NCBI GenBank assembly: GCA_023055505.1 | Contig: JALIRH010000039.1 | Span: forward strand, 620,001 to 684,000 | Direction: 5' to 3' | DNA length: 64,000 nt | DNA from: Callipepla californica brunnescens | Lineage: Eukaryota; Chordata; Aves; Galliformes; Odontophoridae | Shown here: positions 52,021-64,000 of the stretch, piece by piece | Position numbering within the stretch: the stretch's first letter is position 1 | Layout of the letters: the number at the start of each line of letters is the position of its first letter | Notes under the pieces: generated by a model | What the model saw: the letters and a program-made list of their open reading frames with translations, nothing else | Told to the model about the DNA's origin: nothing | Database searches by the model: none | Program-made: the position numbers and the translations under genes

Positions 52021-52153
52021 CTGTAATTAAGTCATGATGACCTACAGATCTACCACATTTCCCATCCAAAATGTGTTGTGAAGATGTGTGGAGCTGTTGT
52101 ATAGCTAAGCACTCACTGAGTACATCCTGTTCGATATCAGTACATGAATTTAG
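52021..52153 (-). CDS. GLIS1: GLIS1 exon after the zinc fingers (DVLSECLAIQQLHTS block)
   Basis: This 133-nt exon enters in phase 0 and leaves one base (G) for the next exon. It encodes residues 92-135 and contains EQDVLSECLAIQQLHTSSQ. That aligns with the mammalian GLIS1 stretch of the form DVLTECLVLQQLHTSTQ directly after finger 5. The conserved core is hydrophobic and probably helical; no domain is recognised. The acceptor is tcctcctcttgtag and the donor is gtaagaac. Its last residues (KCGRSVGHHDLIT) differ considerably from the mammalian sequence as I recall it, so this part evolves quickly. Confidence 0.93.
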
Positions 52154-54637
52154 CTACAAGAGGAGGATAAAACAAACATTTTATTTCAAAGTAAATAAAA
52201 TGAATTCTGATTAAATTCATATGTCTCTTTGCTTAAAGATTATGAACAGAAGAAAGGAACAAAACGTCATTCTTAGTAACTTGGTGCAATTAAGGATATA
52301 TCTATCACTTCACATTTCTAATTGGAGAGAATTTTGGTTTCCTTAAGTAAACAAGCTGAGTGTGCTAATCTAAAATCAATGACAGTTTTTGTACCCTGTG
52401 TTTTTTCAAGCCTTCCTAGGAAGTTTAACTGCACATTTTCAGGCTTTCTGTAGTTTCCTGGGCTCCGTGCAAAAGGACTGCACGATGTTGTGACTGTGAC
52501 ACTTGGAAAGACATTTGATAGAGAAAGAAAAGCGTTTGTGCTTATCAGATTAGATCTGGTGGAATAATGTGCTGTCAGTAATGTGTAAGAGGTATCACCG
52601 ATATGTCAGCTGTTCTCCATGTAAATTAAAGCTCTGGCAAAAGTGTGTGAAGCAAACTCTTGAAAACCACAATGTCGCTCATATTAAAAACAGCAGGAGA
52701 GAAGAATTAAGAAAGAAAAGCATTTCTAATTCTCTTTCAAACATGCTGATGTTGCCAAGCTTTTGTCATAATATAGTGCTCACATTACACAAGCAGCCAT
52801 CATATTCTATAGCCATTAATAAGTAGTTATTGTCTCTACGTTTACAGTTTTGCATACCAGTCTCCCCTGGGTTTGCTTATTCTAAAGAAAAGGTCCAGGC
52901 AAACCTATTCAGCATTCTGCCATGCAGCCATTTGTTTGATCAAGATAAACATCTAACATTTGGATCACAAAGTGCATCTGTAGCCAATTACACTCAGACT
53001 ACTACTAAATTAACAGCTAGCTCTCTCATATTTTGTGCTTGTAGAGCTGTTCAGAACAACCAAATATTACCACCACAGTCATCTAAGCTACAAATGAAAT
53101 ATTCAGGATTCCTTTGATGAAAGTCTGAGCTCAGGGCATTCTCTTTTCCATCAGAGATAAAACAGCCTGTTGATTTTTTTTCTTAGCTAAGTCATTTCCA
53201 TTCAGAACTTCCAGGAAACCAACAACAGCAGACAGCTGCCTTAGCAGAACTGTAACCAAAAAACAGCAAGACCGTGTAACAGTGTCTTCCCTTATCTTCC
53301 TAAATCTGACACCCAAACTACAATCCACTGACTGAATAAGACTGATATTTCCCCAGTTGAAGAGGTTGCTTCTTTTTTTTCCTGTGATATGCTTAAGCGA
53401 AATATTTGTTTTGCTTATTATCTCTTTAAGAATCAGATTTACCTCAGTCCCTTTTAAGAGACAACTGTTGTAGTAACAGGGAAGAAAAATTCAGATTGGT
53501 GGAACTAGCCAAGTGAAAACTGATGGGGGATACAATTCATGCTGAGAAGCAGGAGTGTAAGGCAAGACATGGCTGATGCAAGGACATCAGTATGACCTCA
53601 CTACAGGCAGGCAGGAAAATTAGGCCTTTTGACACCCATCTAACTCCTCTATGGCTCATCCCTTACTCTGAAGTTAAGACTACCTGTTTTCTGCTACTGT
53701 TTCTTCTCTCTACATGTTCCTTTCTTGGCTTTTTTGTGCTGTGGGTTTTCCCTTAGACATTTTTTCCACCCTAGCAGCACACCAGCTCTATCTTACCACG
53801 CTACCATCTCTGCTCTGCTCTCCATCCTTTAAACATGCCTGGCAGCTTCATCTGTGAAGCTCTTGGCAGTGCTAAGGATGTCACCACTGCATACTGGAAG
53901 TAATTGTACTTGCTTGCTAAGCCTTGTACTCCCTGCCACTCCCAGGTCTCAAGCATGCTCATGGTGTGTTCTGTTACAGACCTGCTCTGTGGGGTCCCAA
54001 TCATCTTTTTACAAACTGTGAGTACACATGTGTAATAAGCAAGTCTCTGATCCTGGGATGGTGCCCATAAGCCTCCTCACTTGATAATGAATTCAGGATT
54101 GAGCCCATAGAAACCAAAATACTTACTTGAATCTAGTATTAGTGAAAACATAACTAGCAGTTTGGGTTAGGAATGATTTATAAATGCACTTAAAACACAG
54201 ATGTGGTCAGAAAAGGCACGGGTTCATTCTGACAAATGCAAGCACTCTTTTTTTATATTTCCAGAGTATCCTGGCCTAGTTTCACTTGTATTTGGGATGA
54301 TACTCTAGGATGTATTTACTAGCTGATTGCAGAGACTCCACGTGTGAATACTCTACAGGAACAACAGCAGAATTTGGATCTGTATATGAAAGATGTACTG
54401 GAAAGAAATGCTTGGACATAAAGTATGGAGCAAACTGAAAAAACGTTGACCTTTGAAGAGAAAAACTATGATGTGAGCAGGTGATTAAAATCCAAAGGAA
54501 AATGAGTTCAACTTGCGTTTTCTCCTAGAGATATTGCAGAAGAACACCGATTTGAAAAAAATGTATAAACTAAAGGTAAATCGTGTCCACAGTGTGGATG
54601 TCTGGAGCAGTGCCACTGTTTTCCTACTGGGTCTTAC
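52154..54637 (-). other. GLIS1: GLIS1 intron after the finger 5 exon
   Basis: This 2484-bp GT-AG intron is in phase 0. Pyrimidine-rich stretches occur around 53690-53830. Nothing else is recognised in it: no repeat family and no extra coding exon. The flanking exons align with contiguous mammalian protein. Confidence 0.8.
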
Positions 54638-54748
54638 CTTCTTACGCACCTGTTGTTCTTTGGCTGAGTGAGCTTTCACATGCTTGCGCAGAGAGCTGGG
54701 GTCGGTGTAGCGCTTGGAGCAGCCAGGAATCTGACAGGCATACGGTTT
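54638..54748 (-). CDS. GLIS1: GLIS1 exon: zinc finger 5 and basic tail
   Basis: This is a 111-nt, 37-codon exon in phase 0 at both ends. It begins [10 protein letters not shown], continuing the linker from finger 4, and ends KEQQVRKK. Finger 5 ligands are C59, C64, H77 and H81 of the visible protein. Fingers 4 and 5 are the main DNA-contacting fingers in the GLI/GLIS family. The basic segment after the finger (VRKK) may contribute to nuclear localisation, which is inference. Splice signals are a pyrimidine-rich acceptor ending cttacag and the donor gtaagac. Ser in GCSKRY and the SAKEQQV sequence fit GLIS1 better than GLIS3. Confidence 0.97.
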
Positions 54749-57700
54749 CTGTAAGAGTGAGGAAAGGGAAAAGATTTCACATTCCTCTGCATCTCTTCAG
54801 TTGGCACACAGAGCGCCGAAGGACAGCTGGTTTGTGCAACGTAGCGTAAAGCCTGAGCTGCTCGCTCTGCTCGACGTTTCCAGATTTGCAAACTCCTCTA
54901 TGTACGTAAGTCTGACATGGTGCAAACAGAAGAACAGCGCTGATAGCTCTGCTTTTGCACTCCGTGCAAGTGCTGAGAGCACTTGACACATCTCTAATCT
55001 GGCACAGTGGATGTTGATTACCGAGCCGAGTTAAATGCTAATGAGATGTAATTGGATGGGCTCTGAGAGCGTTTAAGTTTTCAAGTCTTTACAGTAGACT
55101 TGATGATGAGAACAACCAGTATAATTATAAACGTAATTCTGGTTTCTCATTCTGATTCATGTAGTTTTTACAACTATGTTCCATATGCAGCAGAGTAAAA
55201 CTTGTGCAATAGCACACATTTGGTTTCCTTCACGGCCTTTTCCTGTTTTGAACAACCTCGTTCTAACTCCTAACCAAACAACCTGCATCAAACATTAGCA
55301 TCTCAGCAAATCAGTGCGCAAAGAAAAATCCACTGCTGGTAACTTTGTTGGGAAGCCCCTTCTAGCTGATTTTGGCATACTTCAGAGCTTGTCAAAATGT
55401 GGCCCAGTACGAGTGCTTTCCTGGGAATGCCATCGGAGCCTGGGCAAGCAGTTCCAGTCAGCTCTTCCTTTGTGAAAATAAATAAATAATGAAGGACACT
55501 CCAAGTGTCTATATTATCTTGGCCTTCTCACTTGTATGTCATCTGGTGCCTTCCCAAAACTATATAACTGGCTTGTCATGACCTCAGTGTCACATTCCTT
55601 ATTCCCCTTGGCATCAGAAAGAGGATGCAGAAATGCAGGGGGAAAAAGCAACCAAAAAACAGTTTGGGGAGGAGTGACTGTGAGGTCCTTTAAGCTAGCT
55701 GCTGCGCCCCTGGAGGAGTGATGACATGCCCTTTTTACCACAAGAACAGACATGTTCCCTTTGTTCTGCTCCCGCCTAGCAGAAAGATCTACTTCCAGAT
55801 GATTTAGTAGAGATTCAATCAAACTAGTATACACCAGTGAATCTCTGAAATTATTTACAGATTCTCCTTCTGGAGAAGATAAATGATGGAATGACCTACA
55901 TTAAGAAGCTTTAAAACCAATTCCAAATGCAGTCAATAAGGTATAAGTAGTCTATATAAACCCCTTTTCTTTCTAAGTACCTCAAGAGGATAAGTGCTGC
56001 TGCTCTGCCCAGCCAGCACAAATTTTCTGAAGGAATAATAAAATCATTTGCCAATTCGTGGCCTTATGGACTAACAGCACCTACCCAGAAATATACAGGG
56101 CAAGGTAGATTTACTGAGAGTATCTGGAGCACAAAAAGTACTGACAGCTGAGGAACGACTATGGAAAACTTTAACATATCCCTTAGCAGAACAAATAGCA
56201 GAGTATTTTTCAAATCATTGGCATCATCTGAATTACGGATAAAATCATCTGTGATATGGAAACTAGGTGAAAATCTGACTACTATTTGCTTTGGCCACTT
56301 CCCTTGACATTACAGACAGTTACTTTGCCCACTGAGCTAAGGCAACGTGCAGCCTTTACAAAAGCACCATGCTGTAGCTCTGTTACTTTTCACATTCACA
56401 TTCATATAACACTGAGCCAAATCACAGGATTTTACAATTAATGCAAAGAAGCAGATGGTCACCAGCACAGTATAGGAGCACAGAAACAGTTTAAAAGAAC
56501 CTGCAACAGAATAAAGTCAATAATATTTTTAGGCATTTAAGAAAGTTAGTAGAAAATGACTACTGTACCTTTTTGCTGATTTATGAGCTTTTCAATTCAG
56601 ATAATTAAGACAGAGATAAAGGAAGAAGAAAAGAAAATAGAAAGTTAAGAGATTTATCTTCAATAATCCACAGATATAAAAATTATTTCATTAACTCATT
56701 GATTTATCTTTCAAAACTAATACATGGCATTCAGTTTGTGTGTCTGGCTAACACGAAATACATCCATTAGATTCAAGCAGCTAAATTTCAAAAGCGTGCA
56801 CCCGATTGAGTATATCCAGTTTCAAAAGAGACGCATTTTAGAACTAATTACGAATTCAAATATCTCAGGTTGACTTTCAAATAAATACAACATTGTTATT
56901 GTAAGAGCGCTTTGGTTTGGAAAATGTGACTGACTCGCTTCTCTTACTTGTTTGTTTTTGCAAGGCATAATGTACATTAGACATTCCTTAATGCTGCACC
57001 GTCTGAAACGTGTAACTGCTTAAAAAGTAAATATCAATTAAACTCAGAAGTTCTGCCCCGTAAGCACTTGGCTGAACGTTATACCATATATCCACTTATT
57101 TGAAAAAGACAAAGGAAAAACTCTGGCTGTTATTCTTTAAAAGCTTTATGCTGAGCACTTAACCTGCCTACAAAGTTGCCTACTTACTTTCTTTCCCCGT
57201 CCTACCACGAGTTAATTTGATCAGAGCCTAAGACACTAGATAGGCTCCCACCTCCTCCATGTGACAAGTGAGAAGACTTGTGGAGCTGAGCCAGACTCTA
57301 CCAACTGTATATAAACATGAATTCGTTTCTTACAGCTAATTCTGGTGGTGGGTACTTCACAAACACCACAGATGTATCTCCACCTGTAGAAAATGATGTC
57401 CAAAACAGAGAGGTATGCCTCCTGTTGAGATGTCTGAGCTGCTTTTGCATTCATTCAGAACAGACTTTTTGAAGCAATATAGGATAGGAAGCTCTTGAGA
57501 CAACAGCTTCATTTAGTACGACAGCGATGACTCAGCTTTCACTCGTGCTATACCTTATCCTGCTGGCTCCTTCTCTTACTGGAACAAGAACAATGGGGGT
57601 TTGCTGAGTAACTTATTCCTGAGTACAGTATTGCTCAGCATGAGTAAGACAGCTGAATTTGCCTTTTCATGATCATACCATTCTTCGTTTCTCAAAGCAC

Positions 57701-57834
57701 ATTCAATTAAAAACAAAAGCGCAGTTGCTTATAGCTGGGTGTTCTGAGGCACCCCAAAGGGAAAGGAAAAGTCCCTGACTGTGGACAAGGACCATTAGAA
57801 AACAGTGCAACTCCCATCCTAAAATCATGCTTAC
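54749..57834 (-). other. GLIS1: GLIS1 intron between finger 4 and finger 5 exons
   Basis: This 3086-bp GT-AG intron is in phase 0. It contains an inverted pair of CAAGTGCT/AGCACTTG at 54967-54985 and, 35 bp beyond, an AT-rich cluster of homeodomain/POU-like motifs. I see no transposon and no additional exon. Confidence 0.8.
54967..54985. repeat. Short perfect inverted repeat with NKX2-like half-sites
   Basis: CAAGTGCT, spacer gag, AGCACTTG: eight perfect base pairs, about 220 bp upstream of the finger 5 exon on the transcript. Each half contains CAAGTG, the core of NKX2-type homeodomain sites. Binding is speculative. Confidence 0.6.
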
Positions 57835-57996
57835 AGTATCCAGGTGCGTTCGCTGATGCTTTGCCCGGTCACTGGAGTTGCTGAAAGCTTTCTGGCAGCC
57901 TGGATGCTGACACAGGTACGGCTTCTCCCCAGTATGACTTCGGAGGTGAATCTTAAGGTTCTCAAGCCTAGAAAATGCCTTGTTGCACCCTTCAAA
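57835..57996 (-). CDS. GLIS1: GLIS1 exon: rest of zinc finger 3 and all of finger 4
   Basis: This 162-nt, 54-codon exon is in phase 0 at both ends. It starts [10 protein letters not shown] and ends HQRTHLDT. The first zinc-binding Cys of finger 3 must lie in the preceding exon outside the window. The second is C4, with H17 and H21 completing the finger. The Krueppel linker TGEKPY follows, then finger 4 with C29, C34, H47 and H51. The acceptor is a long T-run followed by cag at 57997-57999, and the donor is gtaagc just below 57835. An open frame continues into both flanking introns (57703-58110), but those extensions have no homology and sit beyond consensus splice sites. The sequence is nearly invariant across GLIS1 and GLIS3, so the paralogue call rests on the later exons. 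Confidence 0.97.
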
Positions 57997-60900
57997 CTGA
58001 AAAAAAAAAGTCATAAAAAATGGTTGTAAAGCAGTATTAAATAAACCATGTGCAGCCACAATGAGCACAGTGTAAGATCCAAGCTGGACATGTAATAAAT
58101 CAACCAACATTCAAACATCTGTTGAAATTTATGGATGAAACACAACATTTTGTGCTGTTCATTTAATCTGTCACTGAAGACATGGTGTGTAGCTCAATAA
58201 TAATACACGGGTTATAAATATCCCACACGTTCTGTCTGAAGTACTGAACGCTTAAAGACATGGTGTCAGTACGGAAAATCTAAAGAAAGAACAAGTGTTC
58301 TGTCGAGCTCTCTCAGATGTTAATTGGCACAGGAACCACTGTGGGCAGTAACAATTAGCTGCTACAGACAGAGCAGGAGGAGCTGCTTGTGGTGGGTAAA
58401 AACCTGGTTTCAGATGTCTGAAACGTGATACACTGAAGCGCATGAGCACAGACTATTACAAGACCTGATCCATCTGAAGATCAATCCAAAGGAACTCTGC
58501 TGTCATTCTGCACCCTCTTCTTTACTAGCTCTATCATTCAGACCTGTTCTCAGCATTTATGCAACCAGTAACCTGAGCAATTCTGATTTCTTAAGCACCC
58601 GTTTCATTAAGGAACTTGGCAATAAAATGCTGCACAGCATTCATAACAGAAGTAGCTGTTTCAAATTAAATTGGAATAAATAAATAAACTTTCCAACTAA
58701 TAGGCCAAGGAAAGAGTGCTTTGCATTATCTGCTACGTTTCAGTGTTACAGTACTGCAGATGCGCATTCATCTGCAGTGGGGTACTATTTAGGATGGGCT
58801 TTGAGAGTTAACCCAGGTGAGCACAAATACTCATATGTGCACATTCATGCACCAGCAAACCTGGAACGTGCACTCAGATACTTACGCATGCTCACAGATA
58901 TTTCCATGCACACATACTCACATGTGGTGGTGTGTATGTACTCTGCCCACTCTGCACTGCAGCTTCGTCACAGATTTTCTTGGGTCTATACAGATAGGAA
59001 CTTGATTTGACTGTAATTCAGGACCTCAAAGAATTTACTTGAGAAACATAAGTCGCTTCATCTTCAGGTCAGTACCAAGATCAATTTTTATAGATATAAA
59101 ATATAACAACCATTTCTGGAAGTCATATTTTTTTTATATGATTCTTGCTCATGAAGAGAGAAATCCGGACCACAAAATTAACAAGTGCTTTGCCACTTCT
59201 TTCTGCTGAGTCAGGACTGTGTTCAGCAGATTTACATTCGCCACCTGTGGTTCTTTGGATGGTACCACAGAAATTATCCTCTTGCCCATCCATCACGTTC
59301 TGTTTGTCACACTCAGACCTCTCACACATTTTGATGTGTGCAAACTTCTGACTTGGAAGCATCCAGCATTGCAGGCAGAGGGATGGGAAGGGAGAGCAGA
59401 TGGAGATGCCATGAGCTGGAGGCACCTGGGCTCCTGGTACCTGATAAAGGCAGTTTTGACAGCTGGTAGAGAAAAGCCTCTCACACCCTGCTCAGATCCA
59501 GGTGTGTCTTGGGCATCTGAACAAAGTGACTTGTATTCTCAAGCCACTGCTTCATTTCACAGTCTGGGTTCCATCTTTGGATGCAGATCAGCTCCACACA
59601 TAGCAGATGAAACACGTCAATGCACTCCAGCAAACAGATACCCTCACAAAGTGTTTCCAAACACTGCAAACTTCTGCCTTTCTCAGCCACTTATACTCTA
59701 TGTTTTTCACTATCCTAAGTACTTTTTCTGTACTGGGCAGATGCTGAATGTCTGCATGGCAAATTTAGGTCTGCGTGTGCAGACAAGTATCTGATGTGCA
59801 TATATTTCTATTTTTCCCCATCACAATTGTGCTGAAAGCTCCAGAGCTACCCAGGGACCTACAGCCTAGGGCTCCAGAATCCTGGTCACAGCTCCCTTCA
59901 GAACACTTGGAGAGGGAGGGTTTTGGAAGTGTCCAAGCCACCAAAGCATAAAAAAAAAAACAAACTTTCTTTCTAGTCATCACTAAAAATCAGGCAAAAG
60001 ATTCAGAAAGATGCAATGAATGTGCAAATATCCCAAAGCCTGGGAAAAATAAGCAGTTCAGCAAATCCATACTTCCCCAATGACATTCTTTAAAGACAAC
60101 CTCTGGCAAATGGATTTAGTGTCCCGAGGTGCTGCAGATTGTTTCCTCTTTGGGAACCAGACCCCTTTCTTTTCTTATCACTACCTTTCTTCACACTTCT
60201 CTGATCACTGTTGCGTCCTCACAGGTGTATCACTCCCTTAGAACTGACGTCCCTTTCATTTTCAGTTCAGTAGACCAGCTCTTCTGAGTTTTACTCACTG
60301 ATAGCTGGCTACGAGGCAAATGGAGATCAAACCCAGAGTCTACCACATGATCGTGGCAGCAAGCTTTGCCCTTCAGCTGTCCATGTTCTCTCACTTGCAT
60401 GAGCAATTTCTTGTCTCCTACCTGAGCAGTGGCCCAAACACTATTACAAGCCCTTTTGATATGCTTCTCACTCCCAAGAGAATCCACTCTCAAGGGCTCA
60501 CAGGTTCAGACAGACAAGTCTAAAAAAAAACCCAGCTCAGTAAAACATTATACAACAATGTTTCTTGTTAATGGGTCCTCGGCAGACTTTATAGACTGCT
60601 GGCACCAGAATCCTCTGGGTGACACTCTACAACCTGATCCTTCTTGCCTCCATGCTATCTCAGGACTGGAGAGAGCTGTTAGTGCACAGAAGTCATGTCT
60701 CAGCTATTCAGTCACGAAGCTCAGTACATTCAGCTAGCGGATTATCAGTCTTCAGCTTCATATCTACAGCCTAATGCAAAGTAGGAAAGTATGTAGAATA
60801 GTCCAAACTAATTAGGGGTCCAGCTCCATTCCCATTGATGTCAGTAGCAAAAATTCCAATGGCAAATGTCCTAAAACATCTAAACACAAGCTTAATTCAA

Positions 60901-63900
60901 AACACATGAGAGCACACATGTTTAAGAGTTTGCTGAATTGGGACTTAAGGAAGAGAAGGAACAGGCCCTACCATAAATGCTCAGAGCTACAGCAACACTT
61001 TTACTGTGGTCAACAGCCTTTTTTTGGTGCTAATGCACCACTCACTCACCACATATGCCTGGACTTCAATGGCTTTTTGTAATTACATTACTATTTTCAA
61101 AGTTTTATTAATTGTATTATCCAGCTCAATTATGCTGGATAACTTAGTGAGGCAGTCGCATTGTTGTGTCTCATTCAGTCTCTCACCACATAAGGTGAGA
61201 GAACACATAAGCTAAGAGAATGATGTGACTAAAGCTCATATGTTCAAGGAGGCAAGGCTGCTACAAGTACGGCGGCTGAATGTGAAGGAAATCAGCAGAA
61301 AAGGAGTGGGAGTGTGAACCTTGCATGGGGCCGAGGGAATTCATTCAGAGCTGTAGAAAGGTCCTCACTTTGAAGGATTCCAGGAAAACCTCTGCTTCAG
61401 CTCTGTCTTGTTGGATCTGGTAACTGTGTCCCTTGTAGTTTTTCCCTACCCTTCAGCATGTGAGGACAGCACTGCTGGGACTCAGCTTCCTCAAAGTGTG
61501 ATCGTCCCTACAAGGACGAGGTAACTTCAATATATTGCTTGGGAAACTGTGTTGGTAATTCCTGGGCTTCACTGCTGTTCTCTGGCACTTGTAACCCTGC
61601 CATCTACCCCTACCATGAGGAGTGTGTACATACTTACATACGTACCAAATAAAACTATTCCAGGAGAAATGGGTTGCTCTTCCTCCTTTTCAAACAACCA
61701 CCTGAAAGAGCCATCAGTCTTTCCAAAGCGCATCAGGATGGTGAGAGCTATGTGACCGACTCTGAAGGCTACTGACAGTATCTCCCAGACATCTGGCCCC
61801 AATCTGTCACTGCTTAATCCTACAATTTTAAACATTCTGTTGATGTTTGATGCCTGTGATAACAGCAACAACCACTGCATGAGCTTCAAAGTCTGTAAAA
61901 GTCAACATACCTCTTAAAAAATTTCATCTCTTTAAAAATGATAATTATATCGCAGTTTGTACTTTTGTCTTTTCTGTGACACTGTTAATGTGTGCTTCAG
62001 GCACTGCTATGCACATCTGAGTACAGACACAAAACAGTGCCACATGACTGTGTGATGTAATTACTGGATTTTATAGCTAATGTGATTTTAGAATCAGGCT
62101 TCTACAAGGAAAAGAAGCACTGTAGAAATGTACAGGACTAAATTAGCTCAATACCAGATGGAAATACCTACGCTGTCTTTATTTTACACTGCAGTCTCAC
62201 TGGAATATAACTGCTGGAATATCAGGCATTTTAAAGGCATATTTATGAAAACACTAAATTATCTCACAGTGATCTAAACACATCACAATTTTCCTAACAA
62301 AACAATTTAATCTAATAACTGTAATTGCTTAAAATGTTTTTTTTTTTTTCTTTGCTTCCACATCATGCTCTGAATGCACCTGAGAATGCTGCCATGCAGA
62401 AATAACAGCATATCCCCATGAGGGCTTATATTATCAAATGTTTACCGTTTTCATAAGCGTATTTAATCACAGTCATGTCTAGAATATCTGTCAGTGGCGC
62501 AGATCAGAAGAAATAAACTACAAACTAAACAGCTCAGACCATAAGGTGAAGCAATAACTGACATTTTCTTAGGAAATGAGTTATGACTGAAAAAGAGAAG
62601 CCTTCACAGTTGTAGTGCTAAATAGGTCCAGTGTGCCATTAGAGAAAGCTCATTAATATACACCTCTGCTCTCTGCTGCAAGATCTGTTAAACAAGCTGC
62701 CTTTTATTTATAGACCTAAAAGGGAAAGAGCAGGTCATATTGGCTGTTGACATCTCAGACAGCCTACAGATGGAAAACCCAAAACATTTCATTCCAAAGC
62801 ATTTAATACTATCAATAGGAAATCTGATGTCTGGTCAAAACATCTACAAGCCTTACGAACATTGTGAAATGTTCTTTCTTCCCAGCTGATTACAAAATCA
62901 GGAAAATTTTATTGAAAAACACGTTATGAGAACAAGGATCCTGTGAGGCTGTGTATCCCTTCTGGAGGGGAGGAAATAGTCACACCGCTCTTTAAATAGC
63001 ATCAATGTTTTAAAGCACACTGAGTCTAATGCTGGTAACATGGCAGGAGGCGTATGAGGCTCCAATCTGTTATGAATGTCAGCAACTTAAGTATTCCAGT
63101 CTCTCCATCCAACACAAGAATCAAAATACCTGATTTGGAGATATGCTTTTTCTAGCAAACAACCATGGAAGGTAGCTACAACAGGACAATGGGACCTGAC
63201 GATTTCTGAGGGGTATTTTGGAAGTTTGAACAATTTATGCCTGCAATGTGACACTTCCTTGTGATATGGCATTTGATGGATACTTATCCATTATCTGTAT
63301 TAGAAACTAGCAGTTTGGACTTCAGCAACAATTACTGTACAATTGCTGGCGTGCAGGACAAGAAAAGGTAAAAGGTTTCCGAGCAAGAAGAAAAATCCAG
63401 GATTCTCAGCCATGGTACAAAAGTAGTGCATCATTCTTGTCATCTGCTTTTAAATGGAATTACAGCTAATCATGTGTCATCAACACACTGTACAGCAGCA
63501 GTTCTTTTGTCTATCTACTGTTAGACTGGTTGCATATTTCCTAATTAACATGAAACTGGGAAATACTAATGAACTGAAAATCCTGGAAGAGGATTTTCCA
63601 CACATAAGCAGACTTCCCTGACTGCCAAATCCTACCTGTGAGCATCCCCTGACATGGGGTTCCTCCTTCTTCTCGTTGCCACCTGAGACATGACCAGCCC
63701 TGGTCAGCTCCCACATCCCGAGCTCCCCGAGGCTGAGGCTGCTCAGTGGGATGGGATGTGCCCCGTAATGGAGCTGCCTGTTCCTCTCCCCTGAGCACAC
63801 AGGCAGCAGAGGTTGGGGTTCAGGGTTTTGTTTTGCAAGGCAAGTATATCTGTGCTCCTGAGTAAATCTGGCATTAGATGTGAGCTTTGCCCGTTCTCTC

Positions 63901-64000
63901 CCAAGGCTGCTGCTAACCTCATCAGTGCTGACTCTGGGTCTTAGCCTGTCCCAGAGTAGTGCTACAAGTTTTGGCTTTCAAAAGTCTTGCTCATGGAATT
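57997..64000 (-). other. GLIS1: GLIS1 intron upstream of the finger 3/4 exon (partial)
   Basis: This is at least 6.0 kb of intron running off the right edge. I looked on the minus strand for the exon encoding fingers 1 and 2 and the first Cys of finger 3 and did not find it. The 191-codon plus-strand open frame at 59219-59794 has no recognisable domain. A GC-richer patch at 63620-63830 is unidentified. No clear transposable element is seen. Confidence 0.75.

Larger units (their letters stand above)
23357..57996 (-). other. GLIS1: GLIS1 gene, 3' half (seven coding exons plus 3' UTR)
   Basis: GLIS1 is a nuclear GLI-similar transcription factor with five C2H2 fingers that binds GLI-type DNA sites. 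It is known as a maternal and reprogramming-associated factor. Seven minus-strand exons join at 57996-57835, 54748-54638, 52153-52021, 46732-46582, 32606-32422, 26777-26610 and 23795-23659 to give 1047 nt, or 348 residues plus stop. All introns are GT-AG, with junction phases 0, 0, 1, 2, 1, 1 between successive exons. Residues 1-21 are the rest of finger 3, 29-51 finger 4 and 59-81 finger 5; the remainder is the C-terminal regulatory region. GLIS1 is preferred over GLIS3 because the tail matches GLIS1 exon by exon, with blocks [29 protein letters not shown] and IYTDT. GLIS3 has an unrelated C-terminus. The gene is partial: N-terminal exons and fingers 1 and 2 lie off the right edge. Confidence 0.96.

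Noticed and set aside
54638..57996. Assignment of the zinc-finger gene to GLIS3
   Set aside because: Fingers 3-5 are almost the same in both paralogues, but five further exons match the GLIS1 tail (DIPSRHHPLD, FNPLR-NGYH, IYTDT) and not the GLIS3 tail.
57703..58110. 135-codon continuous frame across the finger 3/4 exon
   Set aside because: Only 57835-57996 is homologous to GLIS proteins. The ends are intron sequence beyond consensus splice sites, so the Met start and the tail are not real.
59219..59794. 191-codon plus-strand open frame, the longest in the window
   Set aside because: No recognisable domain, no repeated or conserved motif and no splice or promoter context. It lies antisense in a GLIS1 intron, and opposite-strand frames overlap it. 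A long chance frame is the better explanation.
1..64000. CRISPR arrays, tRNA/rRNA genes, bacterial operons, or a viral or defence system
   Set aside because: No regularly spaced repeats, no tRNA box B-type sequence in a foldable context, and a typical vertebrate intron-exon structure with avian retroelements. Nothing supports any of these.

Overview
This window looks like bird (probably galliform, chicken-like) nuclear DNA. The evidence is several CR1 LINE fragments with the avian 3' end (ATTCTATG-type terminus), a short piece resembling a chicken mariner end, low repeat density, and a split gene whose exons translate to a clear GLIS1 orthologue. The species is inferred, not proven.

The only gene I can support is the 3' half of GLIS1, on the minus strand, which encodes a GLI-similar Krueppel-type zinc-finger transcription factor. 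Seven coding exons lie between 57996 and 23659 in transcription order: 57996-57835, 54748-54638, 52153-52021, 46732-46582, 32606-32422, 26777-26610 and 23795-23659 (stop codon). All six complete introns are GT-AG, every junction keeps phase, and the joined reading frame is 348 residues. It runs from the inside of zinc finger 3, through fingers 4 and 5, to the conserved C-terminal tail ending IYTDT. Exons for the N-terminus and for fingers 1, 2 and the start of 3 lie beyond the right edge. A 3' UTR of about 300 nt with a good AATAAA signal ends near 23355.

Layout: 1-23340 is the region downstream of GLIS1, with no recognisable gene. It holds an 806-bp segment at 236-1041, an old CR1 remnant near 5.6 kb, a CR1 3' fragment at 12.4 kb, and AT-rich stretches with homeodomain-like motifs. 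23357-57996 is the GLIS1 terminal exon plus six complete introns. These introns carry CR1 fragments (29.3, 41.9, 46.4 kb), a hAT-like DNA transposon remnant (27.4 kb), a mariner-end fragment (40.5 kb), the second copy of the 0.8-kb segment (30459-31277) and several inverted repeats. 57997-64000 is part of the next upstream intron, with no exon seen.

The most notable non-genic signals are: (i) the ~97% identical 0.8-kb pair, one copy intronic in GLIS1 and the other 30 kb downstream, bordered exactly at one end by a poly(T) tract as if it were a polyadenylated retrocopy of the GLIS1-sense strand; (ii) a compact hairpin with a nested perfect palindrome at 34754-34812; and (iii) two mutually exclusive perfect hairpins sharing the same bases at 28631-28659. 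I did not find a defence system, viral gene, CRISPR array or any clearly new biological system.
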